From Hydra vulgaris (Eukaryota; Cnidaria; Hydrozoa; Anthoathecata; Hydridae), in assembly GCF_038396675.1 (NCBI RefSeq), contig NC_088926.1:37908501-37972500 (forward strand): a stretch of DNA of 64,000 nucleotides, read 5' to 3'. This document shows, in pieces, positions 55,187-64,000 of the stretch; the stretch's first letter is position 1; each line of letters opens with the position of its first letter. The notes beneath the pieces are model-generated. The model worked only from the letters and a program-made list of their open reading frames with translations, made no database searches and was not told the origin of the DNA. The translations under genes and the position numbers were made by a program.

Positions 55187-55860
55187 AAATGTCAACTAAA
55201 AAAATAAAAGCGTACAAGGAAGATGGTATACTAGCCACATGGCTCAGGTACAACAACGGTACTCTCAAATGAAAGAATGATAGTGCATGCGCACCAATCA
55301 TTTGGTGACTGGGGTTATGGTTTGAAATGAAATGAACTCCTCGAATGAACTCCTTGAATTTGTAACTGACTACCTTGAACGCGAAGATCAATTGCACTTA
55401 TTCAAAAATGGCGAGCTTGGCAAAGACTAATTTTGCCTTTATGAAAAAATGGTCAAAAAAAATTTCAACATGAAAAGAGGACAACTTAGCATCTAACAGA
55501 GCCGCTTCTTGTACTCCAGAAATAACTGATCGTAATTTTGAATGCGTCGCCAAGCAATATCAACAGGCTGGTGTAGCTTCTGGGTCGCATATTTGGAATT
55601 GTGATGAAGCAGATTTTTTGGGTGATCAAGGCAAAGAAACCGTAGTGTGTCGATAAGGGATAAGACTGCATTGAAACTTAATTGATGATAAGGAATACAC
55701 GACCAGTTCAAACACTTTTCACATCCAACCCATTTGCTGCTTGTAGTTTTGTCCCAAAGGGTTCCTCAGAAATAACAAAGATGTTTGACATGATAAAAAT
55801 TACAGCTCACGGCAGGAAGACACTCAATATTTTGACTAGTAGACTTCTTTGTTGTTAAAA
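55187..55860 (+). pseudogene. pogo/CENP-B-like transposase fragment (DDE_1)
   Basis: Starts STKKIKAYKEDGILATWLRY and continues through several stops with FAFMKKWSKKIST, CTPEITDRNFECVAKQY, SGSHIWNCDEADFLGDQGKE (first catalytic Asp in CDE) and VVCR-GIR. This is the HTH-linker-DDE order of a pogo-type transposase distinct from the Tigger-like relic at 23-24.5 kb. The catalytic core after the first Asp is lost. Confidence 0.65.
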
Positions 55861-56128
55861 AATTCATTATATTTCTTAGACCGTCTCAAGGGTTGCTTTA
55901 ATTTTGAAAACCTTTTTTTTTTGAGAATTGCTGCATCTAATTTTTTTTTTTCTTAAATAACTTTTTTGGCTAATTTTTCATCTAGTTTTCTTTTTTTAGC
56001 AGCTCTATGGCCTACTATAATTACACGGCCGGATATCTTGCTTTTCGGAGCGAAAAATTAGAAGGATAACTTTTTGACTTACATAAACGTATACGTATTT
56101 TAAAACAGTTTATTCAAATATTCTTAAT

Positions 56129-56405
56129 ATGGTTAACACATGTGCTGTAATTTACTGTAAAACTGGATATAAAAAGAGAGAGAATCGAATTAATTTTATT
56201 CCTGAAAAGCATCCACTTTTTGGATTTCCAGAAAATAATCCTAACATTAAATCAGTGGGTAGTATTTATCAATCAGAAGGTATGGAAGCCTAGTAAAAAT
56301 TCGGCTATTTGTGCTAAACATTTTGAAGAAAAGTATTTAAAATTTGGCAAAAGAGTTACATTAATTTGGGATTTAAATCCCGTGTTAACGCTATTAGGGC
56401 AATGA
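56129..56405 (+). pseudogene. THAP zinc-finger domain, one frameshift
   Basis: MVNTCAVIYCKTGYKK at 56129 begins a THAP C2CH domain. HPLFGFPEN follows, the frame shifts near 56255, and VWKPSKNSAICAKHFEEKYL with its C-x2-H supplies the last two ligands (frame of 56220-56405). THAP domains bind DNA and occur in P-element-type transposases and host regulators. With the frameshift and a stop at 56403 it is a fragment. Neighbouring foldback DNA suggests a transposon context. Confidence 0.7.
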
Positions 56406-56465
56406 ATTGAAAATAATTTTCAATTCATTGCCCTAAACAAAAAACAAATTATTTGTTTTTTGTTT
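56394..56465. repeat. Two adjacent perfect hairpins (21-bp and 15-bp arms)
   Basis: Arms 56394-56414 and 56416-56436 are perfectly complementary (21 bp, one central base). Sharing its last two bases, a second perfect inverted repeat has arms 56435-56449 and 56451-56465 (15 bp, one central base). The first directly overlaps the end of the THAP relic. Confidence 0.95.
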
Positions 56466-56493
56466 AATTATAAACTAAATATATCTTCATTGA

Positions 56494-56576
56494 TAGATTT
56501 TAAAGTAGGAACGACCACCATTTTTTTAAAGTGGGAACGACGATTTTAAAGGTTGTTCCTACTTTAAAAAAATCTA
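56494..56576. repeat. Foldback element, about 83 bp
   Basis: tagattttaaagtaggaacg-acc (56494-56516) is inverted as ggttgttcctactttaaa...aatcta (56551-56576), with a third direct variant (aaagtgggaacgacga) between the arms. Small MITE-like foldback. Confidence 0.85.
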
Positions 56577-56886
56577 AACTTTGATTGTTTTTATTATTGT
56601 CCCATTTTTATTATTATCATCTTATTATTGTCATCTCATTCCTGTTTTTTTTTTAGTAAGATCTTCAGTTCATTAATTAACAAATGTTTCATATTTTTTT
56701 AATGTTTTATAATATATGTAAATAATCTATAGACGTGGATGGAATGAAATTTGATCTTCTTGTTTCACCTTTTAGGTTTATAAAAAAATATATGATTTAT
56801 AGTGCATAATATGAATGCGGGTAGGATAAACCTTTAGCATTTTACATTTCTAAGATTTACTGTTTACATCCATAAGTAATTCACTT

Positions 56887-56923
56887 TTCGGTGTATCAGA
56901 AAAGTTTTCCGTGATACACCGAA
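56887..56923. repeat. Hairpin, 12-bp arms
   Basis: ttcggtgtatca (56887-56898) and tgatacaccgaa (56912-56923) are perfect inverted repeats, with an aaaagtttt centre that can extend the pairing. Confidence 0.85.
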
Positions 56924-57840
56924 TATTTTTTTTGCTGTTTAAAAGTTATCACTGGACAGCATTTTGTTGTTGTTTTACTTTCATGAATACTAGATTTATT
57001 TATAAGCAACTGATTGTTTATAATATATATCAACAATTATCCTGAGAACTTTCTCTTTATTTTAAAGCTATTACTGTTTTCAGTTAGATCAATGAAGCTT
57101 TGATATTTTGAGAAGAGAAAAGGTTTTTATTTTCTGGAAACAATTTATTTAAAGGAGAAGCATTATAAAGATTGTTAATAGGTTATTATATAATATATGG
57201 ATTGGTAATAATAATAAAAAAACCATTCACAGTAAAAAACCCCGCAGCCTTCGTATAGACCTCATTAGTCTTTATAGAGTTATTAAAAAACGTCTTAGTT
57301 CTCTAATTGGTCTTTGGACACTTGAACCTCCCTGAATACATGGACTTACATCGTACTCCTGGCTCGCTAAAAATTGGAGTCCAACTATTTATTTTTGAAC
57401 TATCAATACGTCACTCCCCCCATCCATAATAATTGTGTGGTGCCAATAGTATTAATGCTTCCATGGGTTTAATGGACTTGATGATTTCATGAATCCAATC
57501 CCAAATGTTATATTTCTAATCAACCCTAATTTCTAATCAATCTAGATCATGGGTTTTATTAGACTCCACGAATCTTTATGGAAATTATTACAATTCTTCT
57601 TGATCTGGCCGTTTTTGAACCTCTTTGAACAGATCGCACTACGGACCATGATTTTTTTTTAAATATGTATATTCTTTGAATTTGTTGTAAAAGGTGATAT
57701 ATTTTGTATTCTCTTGAAACTAAACATCTTAATTTAATTTTCCCACTTACATTATAGCTTGCTACTGATATTATTATTGGACTCCATAAACTAATATATT
57801 TGGGTTAAGGATTCCATAAAGTCATATATGGAATCCATAA

Positions 57841-57930
57841 ACACATTTTATGGACTCCACAAACACATTTTATAGACTCCACAAACACATTTTATGGACT
57901 CAACATACACATTTTATGGACTCCATAAAA
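57841..57930. repeat. 22-bp minisatellite, about four units
   Basis: Unit acacattttatggactccacaa, about four copies with small changes. Related half-units (actccataaa) occur from 57780. Confidence 0.9.
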
Positions 57931-59199
57931 TCATGTACAGTATTTTTGAATGATATCAACTTTTAATTGACATTTTTCAAATAAACATTATATGATGCAT
58001 ACATTTTAATTAAAATGGTGTTTTCATATTTTGATTGAAAAATAGCTTTTTTAACTACCAGTCAACCAATTTTTAAACAACTTTTAAACAGTTTTACATA
58101 GAATTTCATTTTAATAGTGTGAAACACTTTATTGTAAAATATAGAGTATTGTTGCTTAACTATTTCTACACAAATCATTACTTTCAGAAGAAGATAACTT
58201 TTACAGGTAAAAGATTTTACCCTGTAAATGTGTACTTTTGTATCAGGTTGTTAAGGAAATAACAGTTGATCAGAAATATATAAGATTAATTGAAGTTCAG
58301 GCATGTCTAGTCTGTCTTTATAGTTATTATACGTCAACAAAATAAATGGCATTGCAATGCCTAAAAATATTTATGGTATTGCTATATTTAATGTATGAAT
58401 AATGATGTCATAAATGCAATTAATAAAAATTTCCCTTGATTCTATTAATATTTTATGAAATGTCATGATGAAGCAAATTCCTGGCATTGCAACTCCCAAC
58501 GAAGCCAATTCTTAACATTGCTACTCCCACCGAAGTCAATTAAATCTAGATATACCTATACTAAGATACCTACACTATAAGAGATATATCTAGATATATA
58601 TCTCTTAAATCTTAAGACAATGAAACTTAAAATAAGTCACTTAGCTGGCATTTTATATAAAAATCGAGTAGACAGTTCATTTTTAATTTTATATTACAAA
58701 AAAGTAGAATCAAAAAGGTAGGGTTTGCTCTGTTTTTTCAAAAAATGTTTTATAATACAATATATTTTTTTGAAAGAAAGCAAAAAATGTTGCCAAAAAT
58801 TCTTACTAACATTTGAAAAAAAATCTGTTTTATTTAAAGTCATTGGCGGAAGGTGGAGGTTGATTAAGGAGGAGGGATTGTTTACATAATTATAAATAAT
58901 TAGTGTTAGCTTTAAACTCATTTACAATATTCCATTTGTTTGTCTGAATATGACATTTGGAACTATGACATTCAAAAATACTACGATTTTAACATTATTA
59001 TAAAACAGAAAACTTTCTCTTTTTTTATAAAGACTATGAAATACTATTAAGAAATCATAAAGCCTTTTTTACATTCTTAATGACCGTTTAACTTTTTATA
59101 TATTAAATGTTTGCAATAATGTTTTTATGACATAATCTACCTATTTTAATTTAATACAATCAATGAATTTTTTCAACACATTTTTCAAAGATCAAAGGA

Positions 59200-59440
59200 A
59201 TACTTATTTTTGAATATAAAATCAAGGCCGCTGCCCAGAAGCAAGTTGAGCACGGTACTACCAGAGACATGGTGGGGATTGATCTCAAAACCTTTCGCAT
59301 ATAAAGTGAGAGTTCTACCACTACACCATTACCGCATATATATTGGCAGATAACCAACATTAGGTAACTGATACTTTCAGTCCTCCTTCCAGGCAACCAA
59401 CCAAAAGTAGGAGTGACCTCAGTCCACCATGTTACCGTAG
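59200..59440 (-). mobile_element. tRNA-derived SINE-like element
   Basis: On the minus strand, tggtgtagtggtagaactctc (about 59326-59306) matches a tRNA A-box and D-arm, and ggttttgagatcaatcccc (about 59283-59265) is a degraded B-box. The flanking sequence (ctggtagtaccgtgctc, cctggaaggaggactg) is GC-richer than its surroundings. The anticodon arm is poorly paired, so it is not a functional tRNA. Confidence 0.5.
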
Positions 59441-59980
59441 GTTGCGTTATTTTTCCTGCTTTTATCAAATTTTAAAAATACTGGAATAAAAATTGGAAGT
59501 TTACTGTTAAAAACAAGAATTAAAGCTAAATTTTTCTGAAATCAACCTTCATGTTATACACTATTATAACAATTTTTTAAAATGATTATTTGGTTTTTTA
59601 AAATTTAGCGTACTAAATATTGAACTCTATAAAAATGTAATCAAAGAAACTGTTGTTTTAAATATAGTTCTTCCTCCTATTTAGTCATATTTTTGTCATT
59701 TTTTCTCAATAAAAAAGCAGATCCTCCCAGCAAGATAGTTTCAGATCACTTTTTACTTTGCAGATTCTCCTTATAAAAGCTTTTACAACTCACAAAAACC
59801 ATTCACTTAAGAATTGCCTCGAATTTCCTACTTGTGGAAATAATGTAAGGGATTTGCAGTGTTGTAATTACTTGCCTAGAGAGAGAGTTATACTAATTCT
59901 TAATATTTTATCCAGAGAGGGAGTTGTAATAATTACAATATTAATTGAGATCACAAATTTGTGCTTTTACGAACTTTTCC
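59441..59980. other. AT-rich non-coding stretch
   Basis: No supported gene. A direct repeat agagagggag(t/a)... around 59878 and 59914 (gagagagttatactaattctt, agagggagttgtaataatta) is the only structure noted. Confidence 0.4.
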
Positions 59981-60360
59981 ATTCTTAGCATATATTTTTT
60001 TAGCATTACATTCTTAGCAATAATCTTTTAGCAATACATTCTTAGCATTACATTCTTAGCATTACATTATTAGCATTGAATTATTAGCTTTACATTTTTA
60101 GCATTACATTATTAGCATTACACTTTTAGCATTACATTCTTAGCATTACATTTGTAACATTACATTTTTAGCATAACATTATTAGCATTGCATTATTAGC
60201 ATTACATTCTTAGCAATACACTAATAGCATTACTTTCTCAGCATTACATTATTAGCATTACGTTATTAGCATTACGTTATTATTAGCATTACGTTATAAT
60301 TAGCATTACGTTATTAGCATTACATTCTTAGCATTACACTTTTAGCATTACTTTCTTGCA
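59981..60360. repeat. 14-bp minisatellite (ttagcattacattc), about 26 units
   Basis: About 380 bp of degenerate tandem units, most reading attagcattacatt(c/a/t)t. Head-to-tail without spacers. Confidence 0.95.
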
Positions 60361-60953
60361 TTAGGCACATTACATTTGATGATGATGCATTGAAGAAATA
60401 TTTATGTAGAGCACTTAATATACTTGAGATGTTGATTTGATTCAAATTTGACTGGAAAAGTGAGCTTACATTTTCTTTTTTAAAGAAAAATAATCTGTCA
60501 TTTTTGTTCTTGATTTTAGTTTTAATAAAATTAGCCAATTTTATTGATTACACTAGTCTTATATTTAAACTAGACTTAACTACATCTTTGTGTTATCTCT
60601 GTTTTTTCTGTTGAGTGTCTCTGTTATTTGTGTACTGTACTTTGTAAAATTAGATATATATAATTCTTTTAATTTAGTTACCACTTCAAAGCAACTGAAC
60701 TTAATCCAAAAATTAAGCAATAGAACAAAAATCCAAAAAAAGGATGTTTGTATGGTGTAAAACAAATGCCTGAAGCTCATACTACTAAGTCAATCTGTTC
60801 AACTTTTCAATTGAAAATTGAATAGAACAGCTGAAGCCTAAAGAAGAACCATTACCAGTGAGTAACAAAGTATTATAATATACAGTACAATGCGTATAAA
60901 ATATTTTTGCTTTAAAATAAAAACTATAGATGTTATTGAATTAGGACTAAAAA
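60361..60953. other. AT-rich non-coding stretch between minisatellites
   Basis: No gene supported on either strand; open frames here are short and of AT-biased composition. Confidence 0.4.
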
Positions 60954-61714
60954 ACAATATACTCTAAAGAATATAATTACTCTAAAGAATACAATTACTC
61001 TAAAGAATACAATATACTCTAAAGAATACGATATACTCTAAAGAATAAAGTTACTCTAAAGAATACAATTACTCTAAAGAATACAATATACTCTAAAGAA
61101 CACAGTTACTTTAAAGAATTCAATTACTCTAAAGAATACAATATACTCTAAAGAACAAAATTACTCTAAAGAATACAATTACTCTAAAGAATACAATTTC
61201 TCTAAAGAATACAATATACTCTAAAGAATACAATATACTCTAAAGAATACAATTTCTTTAAAGAATACAATTACTCTATAAAATACAATTACTCTAAAGA
61301 ATACAATTACTCTAAAGAATACAATTACTCTAAAGTATACAATATACTCAAAAGAATACAATTACTCTAAAGAGTACAATATACTCTAAAGAATACCATA
61401 TACTCTTAAGAATACAATTACTCTAAAGAATACAATTCACTCTAAAGAATACAATATAGTCTAAAGAATACCATATTCTCTAAAGAATACAATTGCTCTA
61501 AAGAATATAATTACTCTAAAGAATTCAATACACTCTAAAGAATACAATATACTCTAAAGAATACAATTACTTTAAAGAATACAAGTACTCTAAAGAATAC
61601 AATTACTCTAAAAATTACAATATACTCTAAAGAATACCATATACTCAAAGAATACAATTACTCTAAAGAATACAATATACTTTGAAGAAACAATTACTTT
61701 AAAGAATACAATTA
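60954..61714. repeat. 18/19-bp minisatellite (actctaaagaatacaatt), about 42 units
   Basis: 760 bp of tandem units alternating between an 18-bp form (…caatt) and a 19-bp form (…caatat), with higher-order order such as two long then one or two short. No spacers, so not a CRISPR array. Confidence 0.97.
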
Positions 61715-61917
61715 CAACATTTTTAAACAAAAATTGAAAAAGTGCATTTTGTTGTTGTTTTTGTAGCAGTAAAATCTTGTTAATAGTTTAAGGGACCTGT
61801 CATATGTTTAATGATGTTATAGGGTTAATGAGCTACTCCTAAATATACTTTTTGTAAGAAAAGTTTTGAAACTTAGTGTTATTATGTCATATAGAATATG
61901 TTGTTTTGATTGGCACC

Positions 61918-61920
<3 letters not shown>

Positions 61921-61984
<64 letters not shown>
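61921..61984. repeat. (TA)n microsatellite
   Basis: Pure TA tract that ends exactly where the GC-richer 5' region of the LINE begins. Confidence 0.95.
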
Positions 61985-61988
<4 letters not shown>

Positions 61989-64000
61989 CAGATCAGGTTA
62001 TCCTGCTACTGGTAACATGTTACCCAGTACAATCTGCTTCATGTCCTGCTGCCTTGTAGGATACGCCTTTTTAGGCAAAGGCTAGGAGATGCCAACTCCG
62101 ATATAAAACACCCTCTGCCTTGGGGCTCTTGGTTGAGTTGAGGCTAGAGATGGTGTCTCGATAAAAATACTCATCTTGGGCAGATGTTAAATGCACCCAG
62201 CTACTGTCTTGTAGAAGGCCTCCTAGGCAAAGACTTAAGGGGTAAACAGATTCTATCTGTTGACCAGCCTTGCACCCCTTCTTCATCTATTAGGCTGGCG
62301 CAGATGTATTTTTAATACATTGTTTCCAGTCTAGGAAGTTGAATGCTGGATCTTCTTGACTCAATGCATGGGTTTGCTTGTGTCACTCTCTTTATGACTA
62401 GGCATCTCATTCTATTATCTCCTTATGAGGGTACAGCTCTAAAACTTAGTTTTATGGTTCTGAGGCCGGCTGGTAGTCAGGTTTCCCGAACTCTGTGGTA
62501 GCTCTCAGAGAGGCTGATTCCATCAATAGCTGAAAAATATCAAAGTATTAACAGTGCCAATGTTGCGCATGGATGGTGTGCCTGTTTGTAATTTTGGTGT
62601 GCATTGCGGAGGCCACATTTGGAGCCCTTTGTTACGGCTTAGGGTTTATTAGTAGTAATGAGAAAATTTCTTGGGCTATTAAACGGTGTTCTGAGTACTA
62701 TCTATGCTTTGAGTCAAATTCTTCAATCTAATTTAAAAATGAATAAAGTACCGAAAACTATAAAACACAAAAAACCATCATCATCACCAAGTTCTCTAAA
62801 CCTATCATTCACTAATATTCGTGGTCTTGGAAGTAACTTTTCTTCTGTTGAGTCTTATCTCTTGCAAAGTTCACCAGACCTACTTGTCTTTGTGAGACTA
62901 ATTTGAGTTCAGCTGTCTCATCTTGTGATCTTAGTGTTGATGGTTATCTTCCTCTGATTCGTAAAGACTCCAATAGTCACATGGTTGACCTGGGCATTTA
63001 CATTCGTAAGAATTCACCTGTTTGTTGTAAAACTAGGTTTGAATCCACAGACTATTCTTTCATGTGCTTTCGTTTAGCACCACTTCACTCTATTGCCTTT
63101 CTCTTTGTTCTATATCGCTCTCCTTCATCTCAAGACTGCACTCTTTTTGATGTTATTTCTGATCATATTGACGAAGCCCTCTCTCTTTATCAATCAGCTA
63201 ATATAGTTGTTGTCGGTGACTTTAATGCTCGCCACTCTGAATGGCTTGGCTCTAGTGTCAGTGACTCTGCAGGCATTAAAGCCCACAACTTTTGCCTTTC
63301 TCAATCCCCAAATCAAATAGTCAACTTTCCAACTCGTTTTCCTGACAACCCTATCATTTACCTTCTCTACTCGACTTATGTCTTGTTTCTGATCCTAGTC
63401 AGTGCTCAGTTTCTCCACATTCACCCTTAGGTGCTTCTGATCACAGTTTGATCTCTTTAAAACTAATATCTCATTCTTCTTCATTACCTGAATACCCCTA
63501 TTATCGAACCTCTTACAACTACAGTAAAGCTGACTGGGATTCTTTCCGTGATTTTCTTTGTGATGGCCCTTGGTTAGAAATCTTTTGTCTTCCTGTCGAC
63601 AAATGTGCTTCTTACATAACTTCGTGGATTCAGGCTGACATGGAATCTTTTATTCCCTCTCGACGATTCCAGGTCAAGCCTCAGTCTCCTCCATGGTTTT
63701 CCTTACACTGTGCTGCTGCGATTGCCAGTCGAAAACGTTACTTCCATATTTATCAACAAAATAATTCTCCAGAAAACAGACGTCTGTTTATTACTGCTAG
63801 AAACAATTGTAAAAAGGTTTTGTCTAAAGCCAAAACACGCTATTTTCAGGTCATGAAATCTCGTATCTCATCTAAAAAATTAGGCTCTCGTGACTTCTGG
63901 AGAATCTTTAATAATATCAATAATAAGGGCAAATCTATAATTCCACCTCTCTTGCATGGTTCAAACTTTGTCACCTCACCTAAAGACAAAGCCGAATTGT
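61985..64000 (+). mobile_element. CR1/L2-like LINE, 5' half, runs off the window
   Basis: The GC-richer leader (61985-62657) precedes a reading frame with an APE-type endonuclease and the region leading to reverse transcriptase, open to base 64000. The TA tract at its left edge may be the insertion target or part of the flank. Much less decayed than the LINE at 36.8 kb. Confidence 0.8.
62658..64000 (+). pseudogene. LINE APE endonuclease and pre-RT region, two frameshifts
   Basis: Frame 1 (62658-62906) has SLNLSFTNIRGLGSNFSSVE, the first endonuclease motif. A shift near 62895 leads to 62903-63430 with IRKDSNSHMVDLGIYIR, LFVLYRSPSSQD and VVVGDFNARHSEWLG (GDFNA, catalytic). A second shift near 63355 leads to a frame open from 63391 to the end, with PLGASDHSLISLKL (SDH, catalytic His) and FWRIFNNINNKGKS before RT. 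The nuclease nicks the target to prime reverse transcription. Only two small indels separate it from an open frame. Confidence 0.85.

Larger units (their letters stand above)
56577..59159. other. Non-coding; minisatellite and small palindromes
   Basis: No gene recognised over 2.6 kb apart from the hairpin at 56887. A moderately GC-richer passage (57240-57620) has no identified partner. A 22-bp minisatellite lies at 57841-57930. The sequence near 58575-58605 (aagagatatatctagatatatatctctt) is palindromic. Confidence 0.5.

Noticed and set aside
59265-59340. Functional tRNA gene on the minus strand
   Set aside because: The A-box is good but the B-box is degraded (GGTTTTGAGATC) and the anticodon stem does not pair properly.
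59981-61714. CRISPR-like repeat arrays
   Set aside because: Units of 14 and 18/19 bp follow each other directly without unique spacers; these are eukaryotic minisatellites.

Overview
The window looks like animal nuclear DNA from a cnidarian, most likely Hydra. The DNA is very AT-rich, host-type genes are split by short introns with GT..AG borders, and the rest is dense, mostly decayed transposons of kinds common in Hydra (hAT, Tc1/mariner, pogo/Tigger, Penelope-like, gypsy-like, CR1/L2-like LINEs, MITEs, a Polinton/adintovirus relic). Long TA and CA/TG microsatellites and palindromic minisatellites fill many gaps. The species call is inference from composition and element content.

Layout. 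1-13.6 kb: a 100-bp block repeated perfectly in inverted orientation at the far side of the region; a hAT element with terminal repeats (1813-6338) and a frameshifted transposase; a 5'-truncated Penelope-like element whose 3' tail carries a hammerhead ribozyme fold; two Tc1-like elements; an unclassified transposase relic; and a second Penelope-type tail with another hammerhead. 15-22.7 kb: the host-gene part, with one exon of V-ATPase subunit d (minus), the terminal exon of dynactin subunit 6 (plus), an unrecognised but well-bounded coding exon (minus, 21002-21171), MITEs, and a foldback minisatellite. 23-28.5 kb: a pogo/Tigger relic and a gypsy-like retroelement relic on the minus strand.

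29.7-35.6 kb (minus) is the largest gene. At least 12 exons join in phase to about 1,150 codons without a stop. They encode a CARF-like zinc region, a MULE-type transposase core, a SWIM zinc finger, a Ulp1/SENP-type cysteine protease with its catalytic residues present, and a C-terminal PHD finger whose zinc ligands are split over the last intron. It may be an intact transposon gene or a domesticated one. 36.8-39.6 kb: a LINE reverse-transcriptase relic with long microsatellites and a palindromic 29-bp satellite in or after its 3' tail. 40.06-41.49 kb (plus): an apparently intact three-exon gene for a protein with a zinc-dependent deaminase signature (HAE and PCLLC). A 43-bp block just upstream of its start is also present, inverted, at 22.6 kb.

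41.5-52.5 kb: SINE- and MITE-type elements, a 652-bp tandem duplication carrying a MITE and a poly(A) retro-insertion, then a conspicuously GC-richer Polinton/adintovirus relic (integrase on plus, protein-primed-type DNA polymerase B on minus, ankyrin-like and coiled-coil fragments). 52.5-64 kb: a tRNA-derived SINE tail, pogo and THAP-domain relics, clusters of perfect hairpins, two long AT minisatellites, and the 5' half of a second LINE (endonuclease domain) that runs off the right edge.

The intact-looking coding content is limited to the multi-domain MULE/protease/PHD gene, the deaminase-like gene, and the DCTN6, V-ATPase d and unknown exons. Nearly everything else is mobile-element debris. 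Boundaries of decayed elements are approximate.
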